This document shows positions 36,397 to 48,544 of a stretch of 64,000 bases of DNA, one piece after another (the first letter of the stretch is position 1; each line of letters opens with the position of its first letter). Made by a program: the position numbers and the translations under genes. The notes below the pieces were generated by a model. The model was not told the DNA's origin, did not search any database, and was given only the letters and a program-made list of their open reading frames with translations. Origin of the DNA: Ochotona curzoniae (lineage: Eukaryota; Chordata; Mammalia; Lagomorpha; Ochotonidae); NCBI RefSeq assembly GCF_017591425.1, contig NW_024465434.1, positions 310,001 through 374,000 on the forward strand, given 5' to 3'.

Positions 36397-36399
36397 ATC

Positions 36400-37275
36400 T
36401 TTAACCATCTGGCTAAATGATGCTCAACTCCTATGTTATCATCCCATTCTCAAATGCATACTTAGAGCTTGAAATTTCAGAACCACACTAAATGAATTAT
36501 CAGTACTTTACCATGCCATCACTTCTAGGCTTTGATACTTTTTCTTGGCGTCTCTATCCACAGTTACTGCCTCATTCAGCTGGTAGTCTCTCAGGTCTGT
36601 GTGGTTTAGGAAGAACTTTTCATAGCTCTGACCTTTCTTTCATGTGTTTAAACATGCATAGAATTTACCTTTGATCCTGGCCCAATAAAAATGCACATAT
36701 TTGGTCACAGAAAGTTCTGGATTATATTTCTCAGCCTTCTCACCTCTGTTGTTTCATCTTTTGGACCTAGTTGTTCACACAATGAAATTTCTGTCTCAAT
36801 CAATGTTTGGCTACCCATTAGTGATGAGTTTGTAGGAGAGCAGTCTACTGTACTTGAACTGTCAGTTAAGAGCCACAGATTCTAGCCAGTTGAGGTGATT
36901 GCCATCAAGAAAGAAGTATGAAGGATGTGACTTACACTGGTTAGCATTCAGTTTAGAACGTAAGCAAAAGGTTGATTATGAATCCATACAAATGTCATCC
37001 TGCAGTGGTGACTAACAAACCCATCTAAAGGGTGTTTGGCTCTTGAGGGCAATGTTACTGTGACAACTATGTCGATTATGGTTCAAACTTTGTAAAGTTA
37101 GATGTTAATGAAGATAATTGGTAACCTGCAACTGTTTGTCTAGCAGAGACCGTTGACTTCTGCTTGGCTGTAAAGGTAACTTTAAGGGTTATGGTTCTGT
37201 CATTGTGTAGAATGATCATGTATCTGATTTAGCAGCCTATTCTAGCAGCCTGTATGTGAATTTTTTTAAAAAAAA
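36400..37275. other. no gene seen
   Basis: Intergenic DNA; nothing recognised. Confidence 0.45.
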
Positions 37276-37283
37276 GAAAGGCT

Positions 37284-37613
37284 GGGGACTGGTACAGTAG
37301 CCTGGCAGCTAAGGTCTGCACCTTGCACGCACCAGGATCCCATATGGCCACTGGTTCTAATCCCGCTGGCCCTGTTGCCCAACTGGTTCCCTGCTTGTGG
37401 CCTGCGAAAGCAGTCGAAGATGGCCCAAAACCTTGGGACCCTGCATAGGGGACCTGGAGGAAGCCCTGGCTCTTGGCTTCAGATCAACTCAGCTCTGCTG
37501 GCTGTTGTGGTGACTTGTGGGTGGGGTGAATCACTAGATGGAAGATTTTTTTGTCTGTTTTTCCTCTTGTCTGTATATCTGGCTTTTCAATAAAAATAAA
37601 TAAATCATAAAAA
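37284..37613 (+). repeat. CSINE, full length
   Basis: GGGGACTGGTACAGTAGCC to CAATAAAAATAAATAAATC. AAAGGCT occurs on both sides, a possible short duplication. Confidence 0.85.
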
Positions 37614-37847
37614 AGGCTTTATTTCCTAGCATTGTTTTAGATTTTCTGAGACCAAGGAGATAACGAAAAAGTCTTCAATATGCTGTCTCCCTGATTTCCT
37701 CTATTGTTGTCCTATGTTAGTTTGGTACATTTGTTATAATTAGTGAACCAATACAGATAAGTCTTAATTGGCATGAGTCCCTACTTCATTCAGATTTCCT
37801 TAGTTATGACAGAGTTCTCTTTCTGCCAGTTATGTAGCATTTTTTAA

Positions 37848-38107
37848 AAAAAGATTTATTTGTTGGAAAGGCAGAGTTATTTGTTTGATGGACAGCAAAA
37901 GAGGGAAAGACAACTATCAAGCATCTTCTGGTTCATTCTCCAAGTGGGTACAACAGCCAGAGCAGGCACAGGCCAGAGGCAGGGGCCTGGAGCTGTGGGT
38001 GACAGGGACCCAGGCACTTGTGCCATTGGCTTTCCTAAGCATGTTAGCGGTTGGGACTGGTACCAGCATCACAAGTAATGGCTTAACAGGTGCACCATGG
38101 TGCCAAC
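37848..38107 (-). repeat. CSINE, diverged
   Basis: AAAGATTTATTTGTTGGAAA to GGTGCACCATGGTGCC. Confidence 0.65.
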
Positions 38108-38134
38108 CACCCATTTTACATGTCACTATGACAT

Positions 38135-38310
38135 CGCTTTTGCTAGGAGCCAGGAGCTTTTGGGTTTCCCACATTGGTGGCAAAGGACCATAGACTTGGG
38201 CATCTTCTGGTTATTTCCCAGGCATAGTAGCAGGAGGTTGGATCAGAAGTTCAGCCAAGACTCCAACTGATGCCCATATGGGAGGCCAGTTGTTCCATAG
38301 TGCTAGCCCC
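38135..38310 (-). repeat. CSINE, head half
   Basis: GGAGCCAGGAGCTTTTGGG to CCATAGTGCTAGCCCC. Confidence 0.6.
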
Positions 38311-39085
38311 AGGTACTTTCTAAGCATTAGAAATATAAAACTGTGGTAGAGTATGCATTTATTTAGCAAGATATTTCTGTAAGGGCACAAATTAATGAGT
38401 ATTTTCAGCTTTGCAGGTCATTACAGTCTTCTAACAAAGCTATTCAGTCTTGCTGTTGTCATGCAAAAGCAGACATGGTGCACAAATCAATGAGATGGTT
38501 GCAATCAGGTTTTGTTTGTGAAACTATATTGTGAGCCATATTTGCCCCGTTTCTGGTATGCTCATGGAGAAATATGCACCACCCATATCCATTCTCTAAA
38601 AAATCTTCCACAGTGCGAGGGAGGACATTTAATGGTTTCCTCAGGATTTGGATTCACAGACTGAGAAGTCCCTAGATAAAGTTAATGGATTACTTGTCAA
38701 AGCAGTTATTCACCTAGAGACCCATCTTCTCTGTGGAAGGAGCTCAGACTATTCCTACAGGTTATTACCATTCTTTGATCTGTCCAAAAAAACTGCTCCC
38801 CACATGAGCAGGCCATATCATTAGGTGTCTGGGGTGACTAAACACCTGTCATTTCCTTAGCCAAACAAGGGTCTTGAAGGAGAAAGGGGAGGGTAAGGAA
38901 CTAAGATCATGATCTGCATCTTATGGACCAGACACTGTGCTGGTTACTTTGCCTGTACTAACTCCTGAGAGTTTGTAAGAATGCCATGACACAGGTAGCA
39001 GCCAGTCCTTTTTATATTTGGTAGGTTAAAAATTTATAGTAGGCATGTTCCACTTTCCACAAGGTTTTTCTCCTCCTCCTCTCTC
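38311..39085. other. no gene seen; MIR-like relic near 38925-39010
   Basis: GGACCAGACACTGTGCTGG at 38927-38945 and following sequence resemble reversed MIR. Otherwise nothing recognised. Confidence 0.4.
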
Positions 39086-39090
39086 TTCCT

Positions 39091-39408
39091 TTTTTTTTTA
39101 AATTAATTTATTTTTATTTGAAAAGCAGATACTCAGAAGGAGAAATAGAGGGATAAAGATCTTCCATCTGCTGGTTCATTTCCAAATGGCTGCAAGGCCA
39201 GAACTGGGACAGTCCAAAGCCAGGAGCTTCTTCCAGGTCTCCCGTGTTGGTGCAGAGGCCCAAGGACTTGAACCATCCTCCACTGCTTTTGTAGGCCATG
39301 AGTAGGAGGCTGGATGGAAAGCAGAGCAACTGGGACACAAACTGACACCCATATGGGATGCTAGCACTTGCCGGTAGAGGATTAGCCTGTTGAGCCATAA
39401 TGCCGCCC
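39091..39408 (-). repeat. CSINE, full length
   Basis: Poly(T) and TTTATTTTTATTTGAAAAGC to GAGCCATAATGCCGCCCC. Confidence 0.8.
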
Positions 39409-39562
39409 CACACCCCCTATGTTTGCTTGTTTCTTTGTTTTTGTTTTCTTTATTCCTATGTTTCTTCCTGAGTCATAATATCCACTCTACATTGAAAGAA
39501 GAAAATTTAATTTTGTCAACTTAAGGTAATTTAGCTATTTCTGGATTTAAATATAGTTAGTA

Positions 39563-39945
39563 CAGGCATAGGCATTTAGCCTGATGAAGCCACCCAAGTT
39601 TAAATATAAGGTACCTGAATTCAATGTGCACCTCCAGTTCCTGACTCGAATTTTACTGCCAGTGCAGACCATGAGAATCAGCAGCTGATGGCTCAGGGAG
39701 GTGAGTCCATGCTACACGTGTGGCTCTGGGAGGGGGAGGTGGGTGTGTGCTGCACACATGGCTTGGGGAGGTTGACTCATTGCAAATACATGGGAGACCT
39801 GGATTGAGTCCCCCATTCCTGGCATCACCTTGCACCAGTCCCAACCATTGCAACCATTTGGGGGGTGAGCCAGTGCAAGAGTACTTTTTCTTTCTCTGTA
39901 TCTCAGAGAAACACATTTTTGACAATGAAAAAAAATTATATTTTC
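39563..39945 (+). repeat. CSINE-related SINE with internal tandem duplication
   Basis: GGCATAGGCATTTAGCCTG opens it, as in the copy at 4191. In the middle a unit of about 38 bases (TGGCTC.GGGAGG.GGTG...GCTRCACACATG) is repeated about 2.5 times between 39685 and 39785, lengthening the element to about 380 bases. Confidence 0.6.
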
Positions 39946-40301
39946 AAGCTCAATTAATGTATAGTCTCCCCTCCTTCTCACTTCTTGTCCTGGGGTGTAC
40001 TGGGTTTCTGGGAATGTAAAGTTGTCTTGTAGACCATCCTGGCACAGGTTTTCAGCCCAAACTTTGGCTCTGCCTTTGCTGCATTCCACCTAGTTCCTCT
40101 TTCCTGGTATTCATGACTCTTGATTTCCTATCATGTGTCTGAGGATCCCGCACTGTCACCCTTGTTGTCCTTGACCTTGGCTCTTTGTGACTGTGGCTCA
40201 TGCTCTGTCATCTTCTTGTTCCTCCTAGACTCACAGAAACCTTCTGCTTAGAATTCTGAGACTGCTTTGAGGTTCCTCTGACAAGGCATTCTTTTAGCTA
40301 T

Positions 40302-40640
40302 AGACAGGTTTCTGGTCTCTTCACAGGCCACTGTAAGAAAATATGATAAACCAGGAGTTTATAAAAGGACTTTATTTCTCACAGTTCTGAAGGCTAGGAA
40401 GTCCGCAGTCAACTCACTCAGAGATTTCGTTTCTGACGAGGATCAATTTCCTGGTTCTTAGATGACACCTCCCAGGCATGGGAGAAGGGGAGAATTAGAG
40501 AAAGGGCCTTCATACTCCACTGTCATGGAAATATGAGGACACTAATCCCATTCAGGAGGGATCCATGCATAAAAGCTTCCCATACTATCATCTTGAGGTC
40601 TAAAATTTCAACCTGTGAATCTGAGGGAATTCAGGCCGTG
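40302..40640 (-). mobile_element. probable MaLR-type LTR remnant
   Basis: TTTATTTCTCACAGTTCTGAAGG-like start, a middle with GAGAAGGGGAGAATTAGAG and an end with AAAATTTCAACCTGTGAATC resemble the reversed LTRs of ancient ERVL-MaLR elements. No internal or coding region is attached. Family assignment is from memory. Confidence 0.45.
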
Positions 40641-40863
40641 GTGCTAGGCTGTGTCTGTATTGGATGCAAGACTTTCTTGAAGACTTTTTAGTCTCCTAGG
40701 CTCCATCTTGGGAAGGCAGGCCATGATCTTTTTGGCCCTGGACTACCTTTAATCATATTTGGGGTTTCTCTTCCCTCTCCCCAGGAGGGAGCCACTGTAC
40801 ATTTGCTACAGATCTAAACTGCGGCTGCTGCCCAGACTGACCTTGCTTCCCACAGTCACTGAG

Positions 40864-41401
40864 CTCTTCCCCCCGTCCTCTCTTCTCCTCTCTCTTCCCC
40901 CCTCTTCTTTGTCTTCAGTCTCCTCTCTCCCTTTCTCTTCCTACTTCATCTCTCTTTCCTCCCCTTCTCTCTCCCCCATCCTCTCCTCCTTCTCCCCCCG
41001 TCTCTCTTCCCCCCTTTTCTCTAGCTTCATTTCCCTCTCTTCCCTTTTTCTCTCTTCCCTCTCCTCTCTCTCCCCCTTTTTTCTCCTCCCTTCCTTTTTC
41101 TTCCTCCCGTTTTCTCTCTTCCCCTGCCTTTTCTCCCCCTTTTCTCTATTACCTGCTCTTCTCTCTCTCTCCTCCTTCCCCCTCCTTTTTCCCCATCCTC
41201 ATTCTCCTTCATCCTCTTCCCCTTTCTCTTTCTCCCTTCTCTCTCTTCCTCCTTTCTCTTTTCCCCTTCCTCTGTTCCCCTCCTTTCTTCTTTCCCCTCT
41301 TTCTTACGCTCTGCCTCCTCTTTTCCCCCTTCCCCCTCCTCATTCCTTTCCTCTTCTTTTCCACCCTCCTCCTCTTCCTCCTACCCCTTTTCTTTCTTTC
41401 T
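40864..41401. repeat. 538-bp polypyrimidine/polypurine tract
   Basis: The plus strand is almost entirely C and T, with only about 25 scattered purines. The longest uninterrupted pyrimidine run is 79 bases (41030-41108). Units of CCCCTT, CTCTT and TTCCC recur without a fixed period. A 214-codon open frame rich in S, P, L and F crosses it, but this is a by-product of the composition. Such tracts can form intramolecular triplex (H-DNA) and stall polymerases. No gene is associated. Confidence 0.9.
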
Positions 41402-41403
41402 AA

Positions 41404-42225
41404 AGTGGAGAAACGTTTTTTTCATCATCCTGTGATTTTTCCCGTTTCTTAGTCCATGGTGTCAGCTCTGCTGAGTCTTTGAGTTCCTGTCTCTCTTGGG
41501 AGCTCAGCACTTTCTTTCTCAATGCCCTGCCCACAGTGGCCACAAAGCTTTGTTTAACAGACATTGTCTCCACTCCAGGCTCTAGAAAGTTTGATTTTGA
41601 ACTTATACATGAGTTGTGATTTTGAGTTTACAGGTAAACTATGATTTCTCTGATTTGATATCAAACCAAGAATAGTATGTAAGGAAAACTGCTTGCATTT
41701 TGTTTGTTTGCATTTTTGTAGAAACTAAACATGAAACACTCCAGATCAAATTAAACACAGATTGGTTTGGCATTCCATTTGTTTTCTTCATCCAGCCGAT
41801 GAAGGAAAGGGAAAGGGCTTCAGGAGAAACCCTGGATAACAGCTGTAAGTAGCACCTGGGAGAAGAAGCCGAGGAGGAGCTGATTAAGAACACAGCGCAG
41901 GGCCCCGCCAAGAGGACTTGAGCCTCCTGCCAGCTCTGCAAAAACAAACAGTGTGTGTGGGGCTCACAGGAAAGCCTGTTCAGTTTTCCATGCTGTGGAG
42001 AGTTCCAGAAAAATGAGCACGAGGACTGATTTTTTTGGTTTTGGGTCCTTGGAGACCTTTGCCGTGGTTTTCTGTGTGCTGTGTGCCATGTGGGACTTCT
42101 CCCACCCAGAAATCTTGCTTCTGAGGTCAGATGCACCTCTGGTGGTATGGCTGATTTCAAGAGCTCCCAAGGAGTAGAGTGTCCTGATAACATTCTGGGT
42201 TTTCATTTCATTCTGGGTACCTAGT
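41404..42225. other. no gene seen
   Basis: Sequence right of the pyrimidine tract. A 184-codon open frame on the minus strand (41639-42193) matches no family I know and overlaps frames on both strands, so I do not call a gene. Confidence 0.45.
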
Positions 42226-42227
42226 TG

Positions 42228-42535
42228 CTACACTTTGAATGTGTGTGCCCATTAAAGCTCATGTTATGGAAGTGTGATTCCCGAATTCACACATGAATGA
42301 TATTTGAAGATAGGGCACGTGGGAGGTGAGTAGGATTTAATGAGGTCTCAGGGGTTGGACAATAATCCTTTATAAGAGGAGACGACCTGCTCTGTATGAT
42401 GCCCTCAGTCATGTTATGAAATAGCAAGAAAAGCCCTCACCAATCTCCAGAACTGTGTGTCCCACCAGCCTCTGCTCTTTATAATGACTTGTTTTATACT
42501 GTTTGGTTATAGCAATAGAAAACGGAGTAAAATGA
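42228..42535 (+). mobile_element. probable solo MaLR-type LTR
   Basis: GGAAGTGTGATTCCCGAAT, GGGAGGTG, a CCTTTATAAGAGG segment and the ending ATAGCAATAGAAAACGGAGT fit the layout of MST/MLT LTRs of ancient ERVL-MaLR elements. No proviral genes are present. Confidence 0.55.
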
Positions 42536-42564
42536 TCAGTAGTAGAAGATTCTAGAGACTACGG

Positions 42565-42810
42565 CTCTGGATGGGTAATTAGCCTAGAGGGGAAGACATC
42601 TGCCTCCCGCATCAGTGTATCTGAGCTCTGGCTCCTGGATCCAGCTAGTGCTGACTCTGGGAGGCAGCAGGGACGGCTCAAGCATTTGGATCCCTGCCAC
42701 TCATGTGGGAGACCTGGGTTGCAGGCTCAGCTGCTGGTTCAGCCTGGCCCAGTTCTGACCATGGTGGATACTTAGGGAATGAACCCAGCAAGTGGGAGCT
42801 CCAAAGACTA
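42565..42810 (+). repeat. CSINE-related SINE (older subfamily)
   Basis: AATTAGCCTAGAGGGGAAGAC, GACTCTGGGAGGCAGCAGGG and CATGTGGGAGACCTGGGTTG. Confidence 0.6.
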
Positions 42811-45055
42811 GGAGATCTCTGACTATCACATGAAACCCTTGAGCAGTTGAAGTTGCTAATTTGAAGAAACAGCCAACGAAGTGGTGCTGTGAGTAGATAA
42901 AGGGGTTTGTTTGTGAGAGTGCCCTAAAGTGCCTTTAGCGAGGAATGCTCTTGGAAGAGGAATCACAGTGAAAAGGGCTGTTGGTTCTGGGACAGGCTAA
43001 CATCGGTGAAAGAAGTGTATCTTTTAGGACTTTTTATAAACCTTCCTAAGCAGCGTCAGTGTGCAGGCTTTGCTGAGCTGTGTAAATGGTGCTAAGCATG
43101 CAGTCTGTTATCTCATCCTGGGGTGGGCCTGGCCATGATGTCCTTATGCTGCAGGCAGATTTTATTTATTTTTCCTGGAACCTTTTCCTAAAGGCCCTAT
43201 GATAGCCAAGTTTTTCATTTTGTTTTGTTTTACAAAAGGCCTCAAAGTGCTCTGTTGGCTCAGTTGTCTCCCTGTAGAGCCTTTTGCCACTCTGGACTCA
43301 CCTGTGCCTCCATTGGTGTTAGGGTCTCCTGTTAGGTATGTGGGGAGCTGGGAAGGAAGGGGACAGGGCGGAGGGGACTGCTGCGAGACAGGCAGTGGCA
43401 ACCCAAGTTCAGCTGTGTAGGCAGTTTCACAGAGGCTCACAAAGAGTAGCACCACCAAGGACAGGCAGTGGCTGGCTTGTCCACTGTGACATGCCCTCAG
43501 TGGTTTCATTTACTATTTATTTCTTTTAAGGAATAAACATTAGTAAAAACTCACATTACCTATAGACTCATTTAGAACTCTGTTTCTTAATATATGAGAG
43601 AGAGAGAATCGCTGGATCAACTGACAGGAGATGTGGCCTCTGGTAGGATGGGTGTAACCTATCTCTGGGGACCTTCACGGAGGAAGCTAGGGAAATAATT
43701 CATATTCATTCTCTCTCTTTCCCTTTGCCTGTCCTTATCTAGACCCAGTTTGGGAAGCCAGACATCAAGAGAGCCTGTAACACTCCACTTCCTGAGGCAA
43801 GAAAAGTGCAAAAGAGTGGGGTAAGGATCTGGAGTGAGAAAAGGAAAATAATGACCCAGAATGCCCATGGGTGAGGGTTCAGGCATTTGTGGTAGTTAGC
43901 TGTTGACTCATGAGTGCTGTGTAATGAACAACCCCTAAAATCGTGATGGAGTATTACAAGCCAGATATACCTAGCTTGAAACATTTAGGGTCAGAAGTGC
44001 TACTGACTTTTGGACTCTTTACAGATTTTGGAATATTCACACATACATGAAGTGATAGCTGGGAAATAGAGGTCTGAGGTTTTTTTTTTTTTGTACGCCT
44101 GTGTTTTGACCGTGACCCATCAGATGAGGAGTGACAGTTTCCATTTGTGGTATCATGCTAGTCTGCAAAAGGTTTTTTATTTTGGAATATTCCATAACTT
44201 AGATTTTTAGATTAGGGATGTGACCTGTGTATAGCATTGAATATGTATTCTCCCAGGCCTGTGGGTTGGCGGGATGCCTTTGCTACTGGCACTGGAGCTG
44301 GGCTGGCTGTGCTTCTCATCCAACGTCAGTTTAGGCTGGGGCAGCTTTGTTCTGTATTTGTCTACTCTCTAGGGCCCAGGCCACAAGGGCAGCAGCTATG
44401 TGGAGGTGGCTCTAATTATAGTGATGGCAGCTGTATGTGAGGACAAAGTGGTTGTGTTAGTTCCTTTCAAGGTATTGGCTATTTCACACGAGCCAGTAGT
44501 GGACAAAACAGGTCACATGGGTGAGACAAATCAAGGGGCAGCAAAGTATACTCTTCCCATAGAGGCAGCAGCCAGGTTACATGCTAGAGTGGGCAGGACC
44601 AAGGAGGTGTAGGGGTTAGAGTCAGGAACTTAACTCACCAAGGAAACATGGTGGGGGCAGATAGAAAATAAGTTATTGGTGGGGTGGTTTAGCATGGGTG
44701 GCTTTGGGTAGTGTAGTTACCACTTATGTTCTTCCTCCATTCATACCTATTCCCTCCTCGTTTCATGGCAAAACGTTGTTTTTTTTTTTTAGCTCAGTCA
44801 ATGACCATGTTTCCCACATAAAAGACTATTTTTCAGCCTCCCTTGCAATTAGGTAAGGCTGTTTGATGGACAGGAGGTATGCAATTTCTGCCCTTAGTGA
44901 CAACTCTCACTTCCCACTTCTCCCTTCAGCCTGCTGCCTGGGATGTGGCTGTGCTGTTGAGCCTTTGTGGTGAAGGCGAATAAAGGTGTTAGCCTGTGGT
45001 TGGTGGAACAACAATAGGAGTATGGTTTCTGGACTGAATATGTGCATATGAGAGT
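42811..45055. other. no gene seen
   Basis: Two kilobases of largely unique-looking DNA. Overlapping open frames near 43162-43529 and 44237-44612 match no family. A poly(T) run at 44080-44091. Confidence 0.45.
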
Positions 45056-45059
45056 ACTA

Positions 45060-45545
45060 ACAAAAGTTCTTGGACAATGAGAATTTTAAATATGTTTATT
45101 TTGGTGCAAAGAAATTAGAAGTCTATGTATACTTAGAACTTTCAGAAAGAAAACTTATGCAAAAACTACAGGCATTGTGGTGTAGTGGGTTAAGCAGTCT
45201 TTCCAACCCTGATTTCCCACTTTAGAGTAACAGTTTGAATCTCAGCGTCTCTGCTTCGGATTTAGCTCTCTGTTGATGTTTCTGGGAAGGCAGTGGAAGA
45301 TGACCCACATACTTGTATCCCTGTCACCCTTGTGGGAGACTCATGGCCTTCTTGGATACTGGCTTTTACCTGGTCCTTTGTGGAGGGAACAATGGATGGA
45401 AGATAGCTCTATCTCTATCTCTTGTGCTCATTTCACCCTTAAGAAATAAATAATTAATTGAATTTAATAAAATTGGTGGTACATGGATTTCAGCTTTTCC
45501 TGGTCTAAATAAAAGGATTTTTCCACAAACTTTCTGAAGAGCACT
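45060..45545 (+). mobile_element. palindromic MITE (mariner-like) interrupted by a CSINE
   Basis: The left half (AAAAGTTCTTGGACAATGAG, TTATTTTGGTGCAAAG) and the right half ending TTCCACAAACTTTCTGAAG flank a CSINE. Intact relatives at 58829 and 52078 show the consensus. Confidence 0.6.
45168..45458 (+). repeat. CSINE nested in a MITE
   Basis: GGCATTGTGGTGTAGTGGGT to AAGAAATAAATAATTAATT. Confidence 0.75.
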
Positions 45546-46377
45546 TTAACGTTCAGTGGGAGAGAAAGAGGCCTTCATCTAATTCAGGCTATTAATCCAG
45601 GTCGGGTCTGTGTTTCAGCGACCATATCTGGAATCGATAGAAGTTGTTGGAAGCCTCTACTCTGATACTTCAGGAATGGAGTAACAGAGAAAGGGGTACA
45701 AATTCATTGTTTGTAGCATTTACAGGATGAAGAGAACAGAGACTGTGTAATTTTTAGTTTTTTTTTTTTCTCCTGTCACCCTTGATCAATATTTGGAAAG
45801 GAAGTGTTGTTGGTCTTCCAACTGCAGCAGGATGTGCTTGTTCATTCTGTGGCCTGGAGAAGACCTGGAACCTTTTACCACTTCCTGGAATATATCCACA
45901 GTAAGAAGAGAACAGGGTTCTAACCTGAGCCCATTGGGCTCCAAAGCCCCTGATGGATTTATTCAAGGTCAGTGAGACCAGGGAATTTTAGGAGAGGTCC
46001 AGCTACTCCAGAATTGAGGGTGGCATCACTCAGTTTGCCATCCCTTGATGGCTAGGGCAGCAGAAGCCAAATGGACTCTTATTTGTTCATTGGCAGTGAA
46101 GGGATTGGTTAATACTTTCATCCAAAGTGTCAAATCAGGATTCCTACAATATCTTCCAGGTTTGGTTAGAAAGAGGATATTCTTGGTCATTTACCTCATT
46201 TTTTAGAGCCAAGCAGAACAAATTGGAATGCAACAGGGCAGGCTGTCCATAAGGTCACTCTTAGAGAACAGGACTAGAAGTGAGATTAGCCATAATTCTA
46301 ATTTCAATTCTTGGGAAAATCTCTGGAACTGTCCTATCTTCAAATTTCTTGTATAGATGCTGGAACTAATTCTTGGG

Positions 46378-46640
46378 GCATGTTTTGAGCCTAGCAATTT
46401 GTCCATGTCCCATACTGGAGTATCTAGGTTTGATATCTGGCTCTAACTTTTGATTCTAGCATCTGGGCTCTAGGTGGCAGTGATGATGGCTCACATGGCC
46501 ACCCACTTAGGAGATCTAGACTGAGCTTCTAGTTTGGGCCATGGGCCAGATTCAGCAGTTGAAAATACTTGGGAAATAAACCAGAAAGCTGAGCTCTCTG
46601 TGTTTTTATTTTTCTCACTGCCTCTTAAATACTATTGCAA
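46378..46640 (+). repeat. CSINE-related SINE (older subfamily)
   Basis: GAGCCTAGCAATTTG, CTAGGTTTGATATCTGGCTC and GGAAATAAACCAG. Confidence 0.5.
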
Positions 46641-47615
46641 AAAATATTTTTTTCCCTGTAATTCAGTAACAAAAACCAAGGAGAAAATATGTCAAACTCC
46701 TAACCCATGGTGGGTGCTGTTATAGCTAAAGAGCCAGCACTTTGCACTTAAGCCATGACTGGCCCAGCTCCTTTGCGCCACTGCATAGGAATTGATTTTA
46801 AGACTCTTCCAAATTTCTGTAGCTTTTAGGCATAATATCAAGGGGGGTATGGGCAATGAGTGATGATTAAAAAACACAGCAAGTTCTGGCAGCAGATGTT
46901 GGAAGACTGGCCAAGGGACAATTCTTCATTCCTGGTCAAGAGGACTAAATGGAGACCCTTTGGTTAAGTCCATTTAATGATCTGGATGAATTGTTGGAAG
47001 AAGTCCAGTTATGGCAGTTGACTCCCACCTGGGTTTCATAGTGATCCCTGCTGTTGCAAACTCAAAGCTAATAAGTTCCTGGAGGAGGCAAGAAGCTGGG
47101 ACACACAGCCTTAGCTATGGCAGGCAGGGCTGGACTGAGATTGGGAGAGCTCATTCATATATTCATTCATGGAGACCTGCTATCATTAGAGGGAATCCAT
47201 TGAGAAATTAAAAGTTGGGCTTTGGAAGGCTGAGTTCTTCTGGCCTTTAGCCCATCGAGTGTAACACTGGCCCACTACAACTTATCTGAATGAGGGGATG
47301 GAGGAAAGTTGGAGTGCAGAAAACTGTTGTTGCCTTCTGCCTTGCAATTCACAAAACAAATACAGTGGCATGCCACAAAGGGATTCATTCCAGGAGAATG
47401 GAGCAATCGTGCAAATCTCTTCTTAGACTGAGAGGGCCACCTGTCCTTGTAACTAGAACAGGACAGCAGGAAGTGAAACAAACCATCACACTGCTGCTTA
47501 GAAAAAGATTCTAGAGCTTATCTTGTCTCGGGCCCATGTTTTGGTAAAAACAAACCTGGCTTGCTGTTGGACTCTTTTCACTCAGACTTCCATTTATTCT
47601 TATACTCATCTATAG
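46641..47615. other. no gene seen
   Basis: Intergenic DNA; nothing recognised. Confidence 0.45.
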
Positions 47616-47621
47616 GATAAT

Positions 47622-47738
47622 TTAAAGTCCACAGAAAATGAAATGAAAAGATGTTTATTTTGGTGCAAAAAGAGAGAAATCCATGCAATTTTCCTATTGC
47701 TCATTTCCATGTGCTTTTTGAAGATGTCTCTGTGTGTA
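47622..47738 (+). mobile_element. palindromic MITE
   Basis: AAGTCCACAGAAAATGAAATG, TTATTTTGGTGCAAAAAG and TTTCCATGTGCTTTTTGAAG. Confidence 0.6.
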
Positions 47739-48204
47739 ACCAACTATTAGCAATATGCATTCCTTTGTTTCTCCTGCTTAGCTTCCCTCACCCCTAGATC
47801 TTTTTCAGATTCCATCACTGGCCATTCACCTTTCTGATTTCTTAATCTGTTCATTGTCAAGCTTTTCAATGAGCCAGTGGAAGCTTTCTTCTCAGATACC
47901 CGCTGCCCAGTACTGACCTGGGAGGGAGGAATCTGTTGTTCCTCAGAGCAGGTTTGTTCAGAAAGGATTCACACAAGAAGTGATGATTGAGCTGAGTGTT
48001 AACAGAAATGCTTTTTAGATACCAAAGGTAGGGAAACAAAATCCAGGTGATGGGTGGAGAAGGAGTAGGTAGTTTGGTGTGGCTATTTTAATGAGTGAGC
48101 AAAGGAGGGAAGGTAGAGACAGAGTTGGAAGCCAGGGAGGGAGGGCTTCATTGCCCTTCCACGTGTGTCCTGAAGACAAGTGGGATCCTTTGGTGGATTT
48201 TTAA

Positions 48205-48542
48205 TTCATTTTTGATTTTTATTTGAAAGGCAGATTTTTATATATAGAGGAAGAGAGACAGAGGTGTCTCGTATATGCTGCATCACTCTCCAAATGGCCA
48301 CAATGAGCTGAGCTGAGCTGAGCTGAGCTGGACTGAAGCCAGGAGCCAGGAGCTTCTTCTGGGTCTCTCATACAGGTGCAGAGTAACCTGTATGATGGCT
48401 TTGGGCCATCCTCTTCTGCTTTCCTGGGCCATAAGCAGGGAGCTGGATGGGCAGTAGAGCGGCCAGAACATGAACCAGCACCCCAATGAGATTCTGTCAA
48501 AGGTGGATGCAGAATTAGTCTGATACACTACCACACCAGCCT
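48205..48542 (-). repeat. CSINE with (GAGCT)n expansion
   Basis: ATTTTTATTTGAAAGGC to CTACCACACCAGCC. At 48305-48331 the GAGCT that normally occurs once is repeated about five times. Confidence 0.75.
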
Positions 48543-48544
48543 CT

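Noticed and set aside
40759..41403. 214-codon open frame on the plus strand
   Set aside because: It follows from the polypyrimidine tract, which lacks stop codons. The composition is S, P, L and F only, with no domain or splice context.
41639..42193. 184-codon minus-strand open frame
   Set aside because: No recognisable family, no clear splice signals at its ends, and competing frames on the other strand.
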